32,707 nt of DNA from Deltaproteobacteria bacterium (GTDB lineage: Bacteria; Desulfobacterota; Dissulfuribacteria; Dissulfuribacterales; QOAL01): NCBI GenBank assembly GCA_015489315.1, contig WFZZ01000085.1, positions 1 through 32,707 on the forward strand, given 5' to 3'. Below the pieces are notes generated by a model. It worked only from the letters and a program-made list of their open reading frames with translations. It ran no database searches and was not told the DNA's origin. The first letter of the stretch is position 1; every line of letters starts with the position of its first letter. A program made the position numbers and the translations under genes. Below, piece by piece: positions 1-7,175 of this stretch.

Positions 1-1007
1 ATATCTGCCATTTCCTCTGAGAATTTTGAAAACGCACTTAGCACCATTTCCTTTGCTTTATTCCATGTTACTTCCCTATCAGGAAGCCAGGGAAGGGGGG
101 CATAACGGTCATAATCATAAAGCTCATCAAGGCCAAGAAGCCTTTTCTTTAAAAGGTAGTAGCGTTCAACAATGTCATATCTTTTGGTGGACGCAGAGAT
201 GAGGGCTTCAACTGTCTCGTCTTCAAGTTCATTTGAAAGGTTCATGGAGCTAATCCAGGAGGGATATTTCCTGATTCTATCTTCAATCATTTTGTCTGCA
301 AGGACCGTATTAAATGTATGGGTAAGGACAAGAAGGTCATCCCTTAACCCCTCTGTAAGCTCTAGACTTGCAGCCTTTCTCTTTTCCCTGTCAGGAAGAT
401 AAAGGTCCTTTAATACCTCCTCCTGGGTGCGTTTTTTGGGCCCATAACGCTGAAAGGAAAGGACCTTGTCAAAAAGGTTTACCCAGCTTGACCTTCCCAC
501 CGGGCTTATCTCCACAAGAAGCTGTTCTTCTTTTTCCGACAATAAATGGGGTCTATAGCGCCTTAAGGACCTTAGATAATGCCCATAGTGAGAAAGAACA
601 TTTTCAGAAAGAAGTTTTTGGGCCTTGTCGTCAGGAAGATTTGCCCATTCAAGCTCAAAAAATACAAGCTCTTTGGATATCTGGCTTACGGCTTCCTTTA
701 TCCGTTGTAAAAATGCGCAAGTCTTGGGATCTTCAGTATTTGTAGAAAAGTTTAGATATGAAAATGCACCTATCTTTCCAAGCCGTTCAGACAAAAGCTC
801 AATGGCCTTTACAAGCTCAAAAAGCCCATCTGAATCAAGATCCTTGATCCTTCCTGCATACTGCTTCCTTATCTCTTGTGCCTTTTTCTGGCAATCGCCA
901 AGTTCGGTATCTATCTTTGGATCATCAATTGACTCAAAAAGGTCCCTTAGGTTCCAAAGGACATGTCTTGTGCCAAGCCTTTCATTGATATCTTTACCCA
1001 TCTCCAT
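1..1007 (-). CDS. pepF: M3-family oligoendopeptidase F, N-terminal part (runs off the left edge)
   Basis: Translating the minus strand by eye gives an open frame of about 335 codons from the ATG at 1007 to the window edge; the ORF track misses it because the end is outside. The sequence has features typical of PepF/M3 oligoendopeptidases: an N-terminal helical region (RHVLWNLRDLFES), the segment VERYYLLKKRLLGLDEL followed by YDYDRYAPLPWLPDR, then WNKAKEMVLSAFSKF. The catalytic HExGH zinc motif of the family lies further on and is not in the window. The product would be a cytoplasmic zinc peptidase that cuts oligopeptides. Three in-frame ATGs stand 6 nt apart (1013, 1007, 1001). GGAGAGGAG ends directly before the first, so 1007 or 1001 has the better spacing; I chose 1007. 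It follows the secreted-protein gene by about 25 nt, in the same direction. Confidence 0.85.
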   Translation of the reverse strand, partial: MEMGKDINERLGTRHVLWNLRDLFESIDDPKIDTELGDCQKKAQEIRKQYAGRIKDLDSDGLFELVKAIELLSERLGKIGAFSYLNFSTNTEDPKTCAFLQRIKEAVSQISKELVFFELEWANLPDDKAQKLLSENVLSHYGHYLRSLRRYRPHLLSEKEEQLLVEISPVGRSSWVNLFDKVLSFQRYGPKKRTQEEVLKDLYLPDREKRKAASLELTEGLRDDLLVLTHTFNTVLADKMIEDRIRKYPSWISSMNLSNELEDETVEALISASTKRYDIVERYYLLKKRLLGLDELYDYDRYAPLPWLPDREVTWNKAKEMVLSAFSKFSEEMAD

Positions 1008-1032
1008 CTCCATCTCCTCTCCATTTTTTGAT

Positions 1033-1431
1033 TTATGGTAAGGTCTTTTCTATTATCCTGTCACTTCCCCTTTCCTTATATCGTATCTTACATTTTATTT
1101 TTGAAAGGGTCTTTTTTTCAATTGCTTCAAAGAACTCAACCTTTATCCTTTTTTTACCGTGTGAAAAGCCCTTTAAGAGCCACTTGGCCTCTCCCTTTTG
1201 GGGAATGACTTGTGAAATTTTAGGCTCTGCACCTTTAATTTGAAGGTCCTTGGGGTAATTAATCAAAAGGATCATGGTCTTTGGAGAAGTTCCCTTTGTT
1301 TTAAGTGTTATGGAAATGGCATTTTTACCAGTCAATTCCATTCTTCCTTCAATTTCACAAAGGGCAGTGCCAATAAAAAATAAAAGAAAAAAAGCAACGA
1401 AGGTAGAAATATATGGCCCTTTTCTTTTCAT
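1033..1431 (-). CDS. small secreted protein, possibly cohesin-like beta fold
   Basis: 132 residues. An N-terminal signal peptide is clear (MKRKG followed by a hydrophobic run to about residue 25), so the product is exported. No lipobox is convincing (TALC lacks the usual small residue before the cysteine). The mature part alternates beta-strand-like stretches, for example ISITLKTKG, MILLINYPKDLQIKG and AKWLLKGF. The first third resembles the opening strands of cohesin-type domains (a 'YxxxL' strand after a 'vTLkt' strand), but I cannot confirm that without a profile search. The ATG overlaps the stop codon of the upstream XRE-regulator gene (ATGA), so the two are almost certainly translated together. 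That regulator has a dockerin/EF-hand-like loop, which makes a binding partnership thinkable; this is inference. Confidence 0.7.
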   Translation of the reverse strand: MKRKGPYISTFVAFFLLFFIGTALCEIEGRMELTGKNAISITLKTKGTSPKTMILLINYPKDLQIKGAEPKISQVIPQKGEAKWLLKGFSHGKKRIKVEFFEAIEKKTLSKIKCKIRYKERGSDRIIEKTLP

Positions 1432-2369
1432 TTTAAATCCCCTTTTCCCTTGATATCTGATCCAGGCAAAAAACGCCCTATTTTTTTGTCAAAGTGATAT
1501 CCTCCTTTAGCCCAAAGCTCTTCTACCTGCTCTAAAATACCCTTTAGGCCAGAAACACCAGAGAGGAGGTCATAGGCATCAAGTATCTCCTCATCCTCTA
1601 TTTGTCTGTTACAGTTTTTGTCTGCCCAGTGGCATTTATCAATTAAAAGGTGACTGTCCCCAGAGGTTTCAATGGAAATGGCTTGGTTAGATTTAATGGT
1701 TATCTTTCCTCGAAACCTTAAGACCTTCTTTTTTATACTTTTTTTTAGTTGGCAGATATAGACAAATTTTTTTCGTCCAACTTCTCCTTGGTGTAACCAT
1801 TTTAATTTACCTGGCCTTTTGGAAGAACTTTTTGGAACAGCCTTTGTTATTAAAAGGCTTCTTGGCGTATCTTCACTAACTAAAAGGGCTATATTTGTCC
1901 TTGGATGAATTGATATATTTAAGACAACTGGGAATTTTGCATAGGGCCAGCACCTTTCCGGAAGTATCCTTTGGGCTGATATGGAAAGCTCTCCCTTTGT
2001 CTGGGAGTAAGATAGATAAAATCCCAGAAGGGCCCCTAAAATAAAACCAACAACTAGTAGAGATAGACTTTTCCAGGACCAGGGTCTTTTTCTTATCTCA
2101 CTTTCTTGGATATCTTTATTTTCTTGGTTTTCTTCATGAACTTTTTTTTCGAGGATGTCTTCAAGGCTTACGCCAAGGGTTTCTGCAAGCTTTATGGCAT
2201 TTTCTCGCTTTATGCTAGGGTATCTTTTGTTTTCCCACCTCGAAATAGTATCAGTAGTGACTCCAACAACAGTTGCCACATAGAGTTGAGTAAGTCCCCT
2301 TTCCTCCCTGATCTTTTTAACCCTATGGCCATCAAGGCTTACTGTGGCAGAGTTTTGGTTTAGAGCCAT
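1428..2369 (-). CDS. membrane-anchored XRE-family regulator with external EF-hand-like loop
   Basis: 313 residues from the ATG at 2369 (the track start at 2378 is a TTG three codons earlier; neither has a strong ribosome site). Residues about 16-71 are an XRE/Cro-type helix-turn-helix (IREERGLTQLYVA, TTDTISRWENKRYPS). A charged linker leads to one membrane segment at about 101-121 (SLSLLVVGFILGALLGFYL). The C-terminal ~190 residues would then lie outside the membrane. At 250-261 sits DKNCNRQIEDEE, which fits the 12-residue EF-hand loop pattern at positions 1, 3, 5, 8 and 12 but has R instead of G at 6; the following ILDAYDLL resembles a dockerin helix. A cytoplasmic DNA-binding domain joined to an outer sensor suggests signal-dependent control. 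It is divergent from the cytochrome unit and its stop overlaps the next gene by 4 nt. Confidence 0.8.
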   Translation of the reverse strand: MALNQNSATVSLDGHRVKKIREERGLTQLYVATVVGVTTDTISRWENKRYPSIKRENAIKLAETLGVSLEDILEKKVHEENQENKDIQESEIRKRPWSWKSLSLLVVGFILGALLGFYLSYSQTKGELSISAQRILPERCWPYAKFPVVLNISIHPRTNIALLVSEDTPRSLLITKAVPKSSSKRPGKLKWLHQGEVGRKKFVYICQLKKSIKKKVLRFRGKITIKSNQAISIETSGDSHLLIDKCHWADKNCNRQIEDEEILDAYDLLSGVSGLKGILEQVEELWAKGGYHFDKKIGRFLPGSDIKGKGDLK

Positions 2370-2378
2370 TTCGAGCAA

Positions 2379-2463
2379 ATTTTAACCTATTGAAATTAAA
2401 GATATTTTAACCGACATGGCCTACATCTAGTCGTCATATCACTGTATCTATAGGCATTTAACC
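2379..2463. promoter_or_regulatory. repeated TTTAACC boxes in the divergent control region
   Basis: The 167 bases between the XRE regulator and the cytochrome gene contain ATTTTAACC at 2379-2387 and again at 2404-2412 (exactly 25 bp apart), plus ATTTAACC at 2456-2463. The last two copies are each followed by a related run (CCGACATGG and CCGATGTCC). No other gene is seen here. The copies could be operators for the neighbouring XRE regulator or another factor. The repeats are seen directly; the role is inferred. Confidence 0.35.
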
Positions 2464-2472
2464 CGATGTCCA

Positions 2473-2501
2473 TTGTTTTATCAAATTTTTAAGCCTATGG
2501 T
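2473..2501 (+). promoter_or_regulatory. possible sigma70-type promoter of the cytochrome unit
   Basis: TTGTTT (2473-2478) and TATGGT (2496-2501) are separated by 17 bp and lie 35 bp before the cytochrome start. Both boxes are poor matches to consensus, which would suit an activated promoter; the call rests mainly on spacing and position. Confidence 0.25.
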
Positions 2502-2536
2502 CAAATCAAAAGTAATATCAAAAAGGAGGAAAAATT

Positions 2537-3046
2537 ATGAAGAGAAAAGAAATGAAAAGAATGGAAGAAAAGAAGGTAATTCCAAGGATCAGAAAAGGTG
2601 TTTTGGGTGTTGTTCTGTCAGGTCTTTTAATGGCAGGTTCTGGAGCAGTTTTGGCAAAAGATTCAAACTCAACCTCTAAAATTCCTGATGTCATAAACAT
2701 AAATACTCAAAAGGCCTGTCCTGATCTGGAAGGAATAGGCAAGGATAAAAAGAGTGTTGAAGGATTTACGCATAAGGCACACATTCAGTTTTTGCAAAAG
2801 GAAGAAAAAAATGCCTTTGTATGCGCCACTTGCCATAAAGGAGCAAAGACAGAAGAAGAGATTATTAAAAGTGATAAGTGCAAGAGGTTGTCAGATGAAT
2901 TTAAGGAAGTGGGTGGTGCATCCCATTTCATGAAGTACTTCCATGACAGTTGCAAAAACTGCCATAAAAGCCGCAAAAAAGAGGGCAAGGCCACAGGACC
3001 AGTTTCCTGTAAGGGTTGCCATGCTAGAAAAGGAGGTGAAAAATAA
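2537..3046 (+). CDS. periplasmic triheme c-type cytochrome (class III/c7-like)
   Basis: 169 residues. A long N-terminal signal peptide (hydrophobic core 21-36, likely cleavage at AVLA|K, 40/41) sends it to the periplasm. Three haem c attachment motifs are visible: CATCH (96-100), CKNCH (139-143) and CKGCH (158-162). Distal histidine candidates are H79 and H82 in FTHKAH, H130 and H136, enough for bis-histidine ligation of three haems. This arrangement is that of class III (c3/c7) low-potential cytochromes used as periplasmic electron carriers. The segment around C115 (SDKCKRL), where a tetrahaem c3 would have its second site, lacks a CxxCH. The start is well set by AAGGAGG eight or so bases upstream of the ATG. 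The stop overlaps the next gene's start (TAATG). A c-type cytochrome implies haem-lyase machinery elsewhere in the genome. Confidence 0.88.
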   Translation: MKRKEMKRMEEKKVIPRIRKGVLGVVLSGLLMAGSGAVLAKDSNSTSKIPDVININTQKACPDLEGIGKDKKSVEGFTHKAHIQFLQKEEKNAFVCATCHKGAKTEEEIIKSDKCKRLSDEFKEVGGASHFMKYFHDSCKNCHKSRKKEGKATGPVSCKGCHARKGGEK

Positions 3047-3531
3047 TGAAAAGGTCTAAAAAGACAAGTTTAGGATATATTACGCTTTTTGTTTCACTTT
3101 TTCTTGTTTGCCTTTTATCTGCAAACGTCTTTGCTGGAAGCAAGGTAAGGGGTGAGGTGTCTGATGTAATTAATGATAAGGCAACTTGTGAGAAAAATGA
3201 GGATTTAAAGGCAAAAGGCCTTTGTGAGATTTTGTATCAAGGTGAAAAGGGCCCTTCTTCCATAATAATTTTAGGAAAAAAGGAGATATCCCTAGAAGAA
3301 GGAGACCCAATCATCCTTAAATCAAAAAAGAAGGGAAAGACAACTGCCAAACTGATTGGTGAAGTAGGGAAAATTGATAAAGAAAAGATCAAGGAGTGCA
3401 AGGAAATAATAATATGGAAGACAAAAGAAAGGCTTTTTTTCATTGAGCCTTCAAAGGAGTTTACCCTTAATAAAGGTGATATTGTCCGTATGAAGGTAAA
3501 AAGGAAGGTTCAAAAGGTGGAAGGTTGTTAA
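3046..3531 (+). CDS. secreted protein of unknown function, partner of the triheme cytochrome
   Basis: 161 residues; I do not recognise a family. A clear signal peptide (hydrophobic 11-28, likely cleavage after ANVFA, residue 30) predicts export. The mature protein has four cysteines (48, 60, 118 and the very last residue 161), compatible with two disulfides in the periplasm. It appears to hold two similar beta-rich halves, each ending in a 'GD-x-I/V' strand: EEGDPIILKSKKKG and NKGDIVRMKVKRK. Strongly basic and lysine-rich. The ATG overlaps the cytochrome stop codon by one base and has its own AGGAGG, so the two proteins are made together. An accessory or electron-transfer complex partner is possible, but only from context. 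Confidence 0.75.
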   Translation: MKRSKKTSLGYITLFVSLFLVCLLSANVFAGSKVRGEVSDVINDKATCEKNEDLKAKGLCEILYQGEKGPSSIIILGKKEISLEEGDPIILKSKKKGKTTAKLIGEVGKIDKEKIKECKEIIIWKTKERLFFIEPSKEFTLNKGDIVRMKVKRKVQKVEGC

Positions 3532-3568
3532 AAAAGGGCTGGTATAAAGTGGCTAGCAGGTGTCTTTT

Positions 3569-3591
3569 GGGGGCTTTATGCCCCCTTTTTT
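3569..3591 (+). terminator. rho-independent terminator of the cytochrome unit
   Basis: GGGGGC (3569-3574), loop TTTAT, GCCCCC (3580-3585), then six T. It lies 38 bp after the stop of the secreted partner gene. On the other strand the hairpin has no T run after it, so it mainly serves the plus-strand unit, although the end of the opposing gene (3590) touches the T tract. Confidence 0.88.
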
Positions 3592-4774
3592 ATTTCTCTT
3601 TAATGGAAATCGAGCCTATAAAGGCTCTTATGGTCCTAATTGAAGGAGAAAATCCGCTTTTTTCGTATTTTGGAAGTTCCCTTTGAAGGATTTCAATCTG
3701 TTTCTTTAGACCCTTTACAGTCTGGTCGCAATCCCATAAATAATCAGGAACATCCTTTAGGACCTTTAATTTAACTTCAAGGTCAATGATATATTTTTGA
3801 TCATGGCTTAGACCCTGATAAAAGTATTTTAGTTCATCCTTATTAACGCACAATAAGTCCTTTGTAAGCCTTCCAATGAAGCCAACTCCTGTCCCGTTTT
3901 TAAATGAAATCTTTTCAAATAGGATGGAAAAATCATTTAGTCCCGGTCTTGGAGGAAGGATGTCCACAGGGGCCCTTAAATAAATTCTGTCTCCTTTTAA
4001 TGCCCGTTTGAGCCTTTCAACTGCAATTTTTACAGTTAAATCCCCTTCCCTAAGCCACATATCAAGAAATTCCTTTAAGGGGATTACTCTTAAAATGATT
4101 GTTTTATCCATTGAAAAAAATAGACAGTGGGAAGGGCAGGGGGTCTTCCCCTTTTTGCCATGAGAAGAAAATGATACCCTCGGAACCACTCTCTTAATAA
4201 GCCTTTTCCCAATAATTTTTTCATTTAATGATATTTCATCTGGGAAAATGGGTAGGGTGCTCAAATGAATTGGATTTAGCTTTTTCCCCCTTATTTCATA
4301 TACCCTTAAAATCCTTTTGGTCGGACAGCAAAGGGGCTCATCCTTTTTATGTTCAATAAGGCCAAGATAGATACGGCCATGATTCTGCAAGGAAAGGTAC
4401 CTGACTTTGACTCTGTCACCAAGGTCCTTATAGCAAAGAGGTTTCCAGATATTTTTCTCATTTTTTAAAATGAAAAGCCTCTTATAAACCCCACTGCCCC
4501 CAAGATTATAAAAAAGGACCACAGCCGCTATCTTTTGACCACCCCAATCTGTTATCTCATAGACTGGTTCAATTCCTGCAATTATCCCTTTTTCTTTAAG
4601 CTCCCAGTCCTTTAACGTTATTGTACCATCCTTTATTTCCTTTAATGGTAAGGTAAGGCTTTTAAAGGGAAAAGCCTCTGAAAAGGAAGATGATGTTAAC
4701 AGGAAAAAATCATTTAAAACAATAAAAATCATAGAGAAAAGAAGAAATCTTAAGAGTCGTCCATTCTCTTTCAT
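3590..4774 (-). CDS. exported protein of unknown function
   Basis: 394 residues. A hydrophobic stretch at about 8-35 (LLRFLLFSMIFIVLNDFFLL) is a signal peptide or anchor. The middle contains beta-rich segments and DEPLCCPTKRILRVYEI; a 'DPxCCPt' motif is common in unrelated secreted bacterial proteins of unknown function, so it gives no firm assignment. The last ~60 residues (QKYIIDLEVKLKVLKDV onward to ILQRELPKYEK) look like a helical coiled segment. The ATG at 4774 follows a gene-free 140-bp stretch with the tRNA-Leu promoter on the other strand. It stands alone, converging on the cytochrome unit. No function can be given. Confidence 0.75.
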   Translation of the reverse strand: MKENGRLLRFLLFSMIFIVLNDFFLLTSSSFSEAFPFKSLTLPLKEIKDGTITLKDWELKEKGIIAGIEPVYEITDWGGQKIAAVVLFYNLGGSGVYKRLFILKNEKNIWKPLCYKDLGDRVKVRYLSLQNHGRIYLGLIEHKKDEPLCCPTKRILRVYEIRGKKLNPIHLSTLPIFPDEISLNEKIIGKRLIKRVVPRVSFSSHGKKGKTPCPSHCLFFSMDKTIILRVIPLKEFLDMWLREGDLTVKIAVERLKRALKGDRIYLRAPVDILPPRPGLNDFSILFEKISFKNGTGVGFIGRLTKDLLCVNKDELKYFYQGLSHDQKYIIDLEVKLKVLKDVPDYLWDCDQTVKGLKKQIEILQRELPKYEKSGFSPSIRTIRAFIGSISIKEK

Positions 4775-4831
4775 ATTTAATCTCCAAAATTTTTTGAGGA
4801 ACTTACATCAGCCAGTGGAGAAATTAAAGTC

Positions 4832-4858
4832 ATATTGACTTTTTTGGAATATTGACTT
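4832..4858. repeat. 17-bp-spaced direct repeat ATATTGACTT
   Basis: ATATTGACTT occurs at 4832-4841 and again at 4849-4858, just before the tRNA-Leu(UAA) promoter. Each contains a TTGACT box that could act as a -35 element; the repeat may be a tandem duplication or part of promoter architecture. Confidence 0.4.
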
Positions 4859-4866
4859 CATCCTTG

Positions 4867-4894
4867 TTGCAATCTTTTTTAAACCACTTAAAAT
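4867..4894 (+). promoter_or_regulatory. promoter of tRNA-Leu(UAA)
   Basis: TTGCAA (4867-4872), 16 bp, TAAAAT (4889-4894). Transcription would begin near 4901, about 14 bases before the tRNA. The upstream TTGACTTCAT at 4853 is an alternative -35 without a good -10. Confidence 0.5.
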
Positions 4895-4914
4895 AAGACT
4901 TGTCTTTTCAAACA

Positions 4915-5000
4915 GCCCGGGTGGTGGAACTGGTAGACACAAGGGACTTAAAATCCCTTGGGGCTTTGTCCCCGTGCGAGTTCGAGTCTCGCCCCGGGCA
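4915..5000 (+). tRNA. tRNA-Leu, anticodon UAA
   Basis: Acceptor arms GCCCGGG (4915-4921) and CCCGGGC (4993-4999) pair fully, with A at 5000. The anticodon stem AAGGGA/TCCCTT encloses loop CTTAAAA, anticodon TAA at 4949-4951. A long variable arm (GGGGCTTTGTCCCC) and TTCGAGTCTC in the T arm complete a class II leucine tRNA. CCA is not encoded. The 'protein' at 4900-5319 in the ORF track is a shadow of this gene. Confidence 0.97.
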
Positions 5001-5009
5001 ATATCTTTT

Positions 5010-5876
5010 TCATCCCAGACAGATCAAAAATACTCCGCAAACCATAAGAGATGCACCAAAAAGTCTGTTTAAAAGGCCTGGTTCTTTAAAAAATATACAG
5101 CCTATCAAGACCCCAAAAAGGGCACTCATCCTCTTTACTGCAATCATCAAGGCCGCAGGAGCAAGGCTAATTGCCCACATATGGGTTATCACCATTAAGG
5201 ATTGGGTAATTCCAACAAGGATTACGCCTTTTGTGGATTTTTTTACAATTTCGACAGGATTTATCTTAAAAAGGAAAGACAAAATAAAGGTTGAAAAAAG
5301 TCCATGGGCAATAAAGTAGAAGCTTGCAAAGAAGATGGGGTTTGAGTGCAAAATGGCAAGTTTTCCAAGGACAGATGTAATTGAATAAATAAAGGCCACA
5401 AATAGCATGAGTATCGAACCCTTTTCTTTTATCATCGCCCTAAAAGGTCCAAAAAGCCCTGAACTCAAACTTGGTAGATAAAGGGTGTAGCTGCCAATAA
5501 CTATTAGGAGAATTCCAGCGATTCCATTTAGGTTCAGGTGTTCATTTAGAATAATTGCCCCTGTTAAGATCATAAATGCAGGCGTAAAGGCAAGAAATGG
5601 AATTGTTAACGAAAGGGGAGATATTCTTAATGCCTTCATGTATAGGATAAGGGCCAAGGTTTCTAGGGGAAGCAATATGAAAAGGGTTTTCCAAAAGGTA
5701 TGGTCTAGAGCCGGAAAACCCTTAAGTACCAGCAGTGGAGCTAGAAAAAGGACTGGGGCAATGACACGTCCAATAGCCATCTTAATGGTGCCAAGTGGCC
5801 TTAAATAGGCCTTTGTAAGGGCATCGCTAGTTGCAGTAAAAAGTGCAGTTCCAAGGGCAATAGGTAACCAATACAT
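5010..5876 (-). CDS. EamA/DMT-family membrane transporter
   Basis: 288 residues with about ten hydrophobic segments spread over the whole length, arranged as two repeats of five, as in EamA (drug/metabolite transporter) proteins. The first repeat has PLSLTIPFLAFTPAF and ILNEHLNLNGIAGILLIVIG; the second has LAPAALMIAVKRMSALFGVLIGCIFFKEP followed by RLFGASLMVCGVFLI. The 'F-KE-P' and 'LNEH' glutamates at the start of the last helix of each half are family hallmarks. It sits in the inner membrane and probably exports or imports a small metabolite; the substrate cannot be read from sequence. It stands alone, its end 9 bp from the end of tRNA-Leu(UAA), and is divergent from the SPFH unit across a 139-bp gap in which I see no clear promoter. 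Confidence 0.88.
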   Translation of the reverse strand: MYWLPIALGTALFTATSDALTKAYLRPLGTIKMAIGRVIAPVLFLAPLLVLKGFPALDHTFWKTLFILLPLETLALILYMKALRISPLSLTIPFLAFTPAFMILTGAIILNEHLNLNGIAGILLIVIGSYTLYLPSLSSGLFGPFRAMIKEKGSILMLFVAFIYSITSVLGKLAILHSNPIFFASFYFIAHGLFSTFILSFLFKINPVEIVKKSTKGVILVGITQSLMVITHMWAISLAPAALMIAVKRMSALFGVLIGCIFFKEPGLLNRLFGASLMVCGVFLICLG

Positions 5877-6015
5877 TGCACAATTTTTAAATTTTCCAAA
5901 AATTATGTTATTAAAAATTCAAAGTAGTCCTAATCCTTAAGTAATCCAAATTATCTTCCGTTTATTAAATAAGAGCAATTAATTTCCCTGGCAGTATATT
6001 CGGAGGATATTAGTC

Positions 6016-7167
6016 ATGTCTTCAAACAATGTGGTTTTTCTTAAAGTATTGGAATGGTTTGATCAGACAGGCAATGAAGTATGTCACAGGCTTCCACAGG
6101 AAGGGTCAGGGGAATTCAAGCTTGGGGCTCAGGCAATAGTAAGGCAAAATCAGGCAGCCGTTTTCTATTCCCAAGGGGTTGCATGTGATGCCCTGGGGCC
6201 TGGAAGGCACACCATCTCTACCTTAAATATTCCCATTCTCACAAAGCTTCTGTCACTCCCTTGGGGATTTACTAGCCCAATTAGGGCAGAGATATATTTC
6301 GTAAATTTAAAAATATTTACCAATCTTAAATGGGGGACAAGAGATCCTGTGGCCTTTAGGGACAAGGAACTAGGGCTCATAAGGCTTAGAGCCCATGGGA
6401 TATTCAACATTCAAATTAGCCAGCCTGTACTTTTTGTAAATTCTCTAGTAGGGACAAGGCCCTCCTTTTGGATAGAAGAACTTGAAGACTTCTTAAGTCA
6501 GGTAATTGTCTCAAGATTAAATGATTACCTTGGTGAGAACCTTGAAACACTGTTTGATCTGCCTCAAAATTATGCTGAATTTGCAAGTGGACTTTCAAAA
6601 GAATTAACTAAGGACTTTTCATCCTATGGGATTTCCTTAAAGGACCTTTTTATAAATGCAATAACTCCTCCAGCAGATGTCCAAAGTGCAATAGATGACA
6701 GAACAAGACTTGAACTTCTTGGAAATAACCTTAAGGGCCTTATGAAAATGAAGGCTGCAATGGCCCTTGAAAATGCATCTCAAGGTGAGGGACTGGCCCA
6801 GGGAGGTATAGGCATGGGCCTTGGTCTCATGATTCCAGGACTTTTGAGCTCTACTAATCTTTTTGATAAAGGTTTATCGGGAACAAGTGTTGAAAATTTG
6901 CCGCCCTCAAAGGAAAAGGGGCAAAGATGCCCTGAATGTGGTTTTTTTATGGACCCTGCTTCCAGGTTTTGCCCAAACTGTGGCCATCAGATACTGGTGT
7001 TTAGAAGATGTTCAAATTGTGGAAAGAATCTCACTCCCAAGGCTAAATTTTGCCCTTATTGCGGAACACCGGCTGGTAGCGAACCACTTCCAAAAATATG
7101 CCCTCATTGCAATACAAAAAATCTGCCACAGGCCAGATTTTGCAATAACTGCGGAAAACGCCTATAG
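6016..7167 (+). CDS. SPFH-domain protein with three C-terminal zinc ribbons (YdjI-like)
   Basis: 383 residues. Residues 1-235 form an SPFH/band-7-type domain of the 'virion core-like' YdjI class (WFDQTGNEVCHRLP near the start, IVRQNQAAVFYSQG, GPGRHTISTLNIP, EIYFVNLKIFTNLKWGT). A Gly/Met-rich hydrophobic linker follows (256-278). The tail has three CxxC...CxxC zinc ribbons: C305/C308/C319/C322, C332/C335/C346/C349 and C362/C365/C376/C379. In Bacillus the YdjI relative works with zinc-ribbon partners and PspA at stressed membranes (family knowledge); a membrane-scaffold role is likely but not shown here. GGAGG lies eight bases before the ATG. The next gene, also a zinc-ribbon protein, begins 8 nt after the stop, so the two form a unit. 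Confidence 0.88.
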   Translation: MSSNNVVFLKVLEWFDQTGNEVCHRLPQEGSGEFKLGAQAIVRQNQAAVFYSQGVACDALGPGRHTISTLNIPILTKLLSLPWGFTSPIRAEIYFVNLKIFTNLKWGTRDPVAFRDKELGLIRLRAHGIFNIQISQPVLFVNSLVGTRPSFWIEELEDFLSQVIVSRLNDYLGENLETLFDLPQNYAEFASGLSKELTKDFSSYGISLKDLFINAITPPADVQSAIDDRTRLELLGNNLKGLMKMKAAMALENASQGEGLAQGGIGMGLGLMIPGLLSSTNLFDKGLSGTSVENLPPSKEKGQRCPECGFFMDPASRFCPNCGHQILVFRRCSNCGKNLTPKAKFCPYCGTPAGSEPLPKICPHCNTKNLPQARFCNNCGKRL

Positions 7168-7175
7168 ACAGTGAT

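Noticed and set aside
172-1041. three overlapping plus-strand ORFs (76, 125, 138 aa)
   Set aside because: Antisense to the oligoendopeptidase frame on the minus strand, which reads as a clear protein family; their own sequences have no domain character.
4900-5319. 139-aa plus-strand ORF beginning MSFQTARVVELVDTRDLKSLG
   Set aside because: Its first third is a translation of tRNA-Leu(UAA), a known misannotation pattern, and the rest is antisense to the EamA transporter.
6863-7174. 103-aa plus-strand ORF over the zinc-ribbon tail
   Set aside because: Alternative frame of the SPFH gene; the real frame has twelve properly spaced cysteines.
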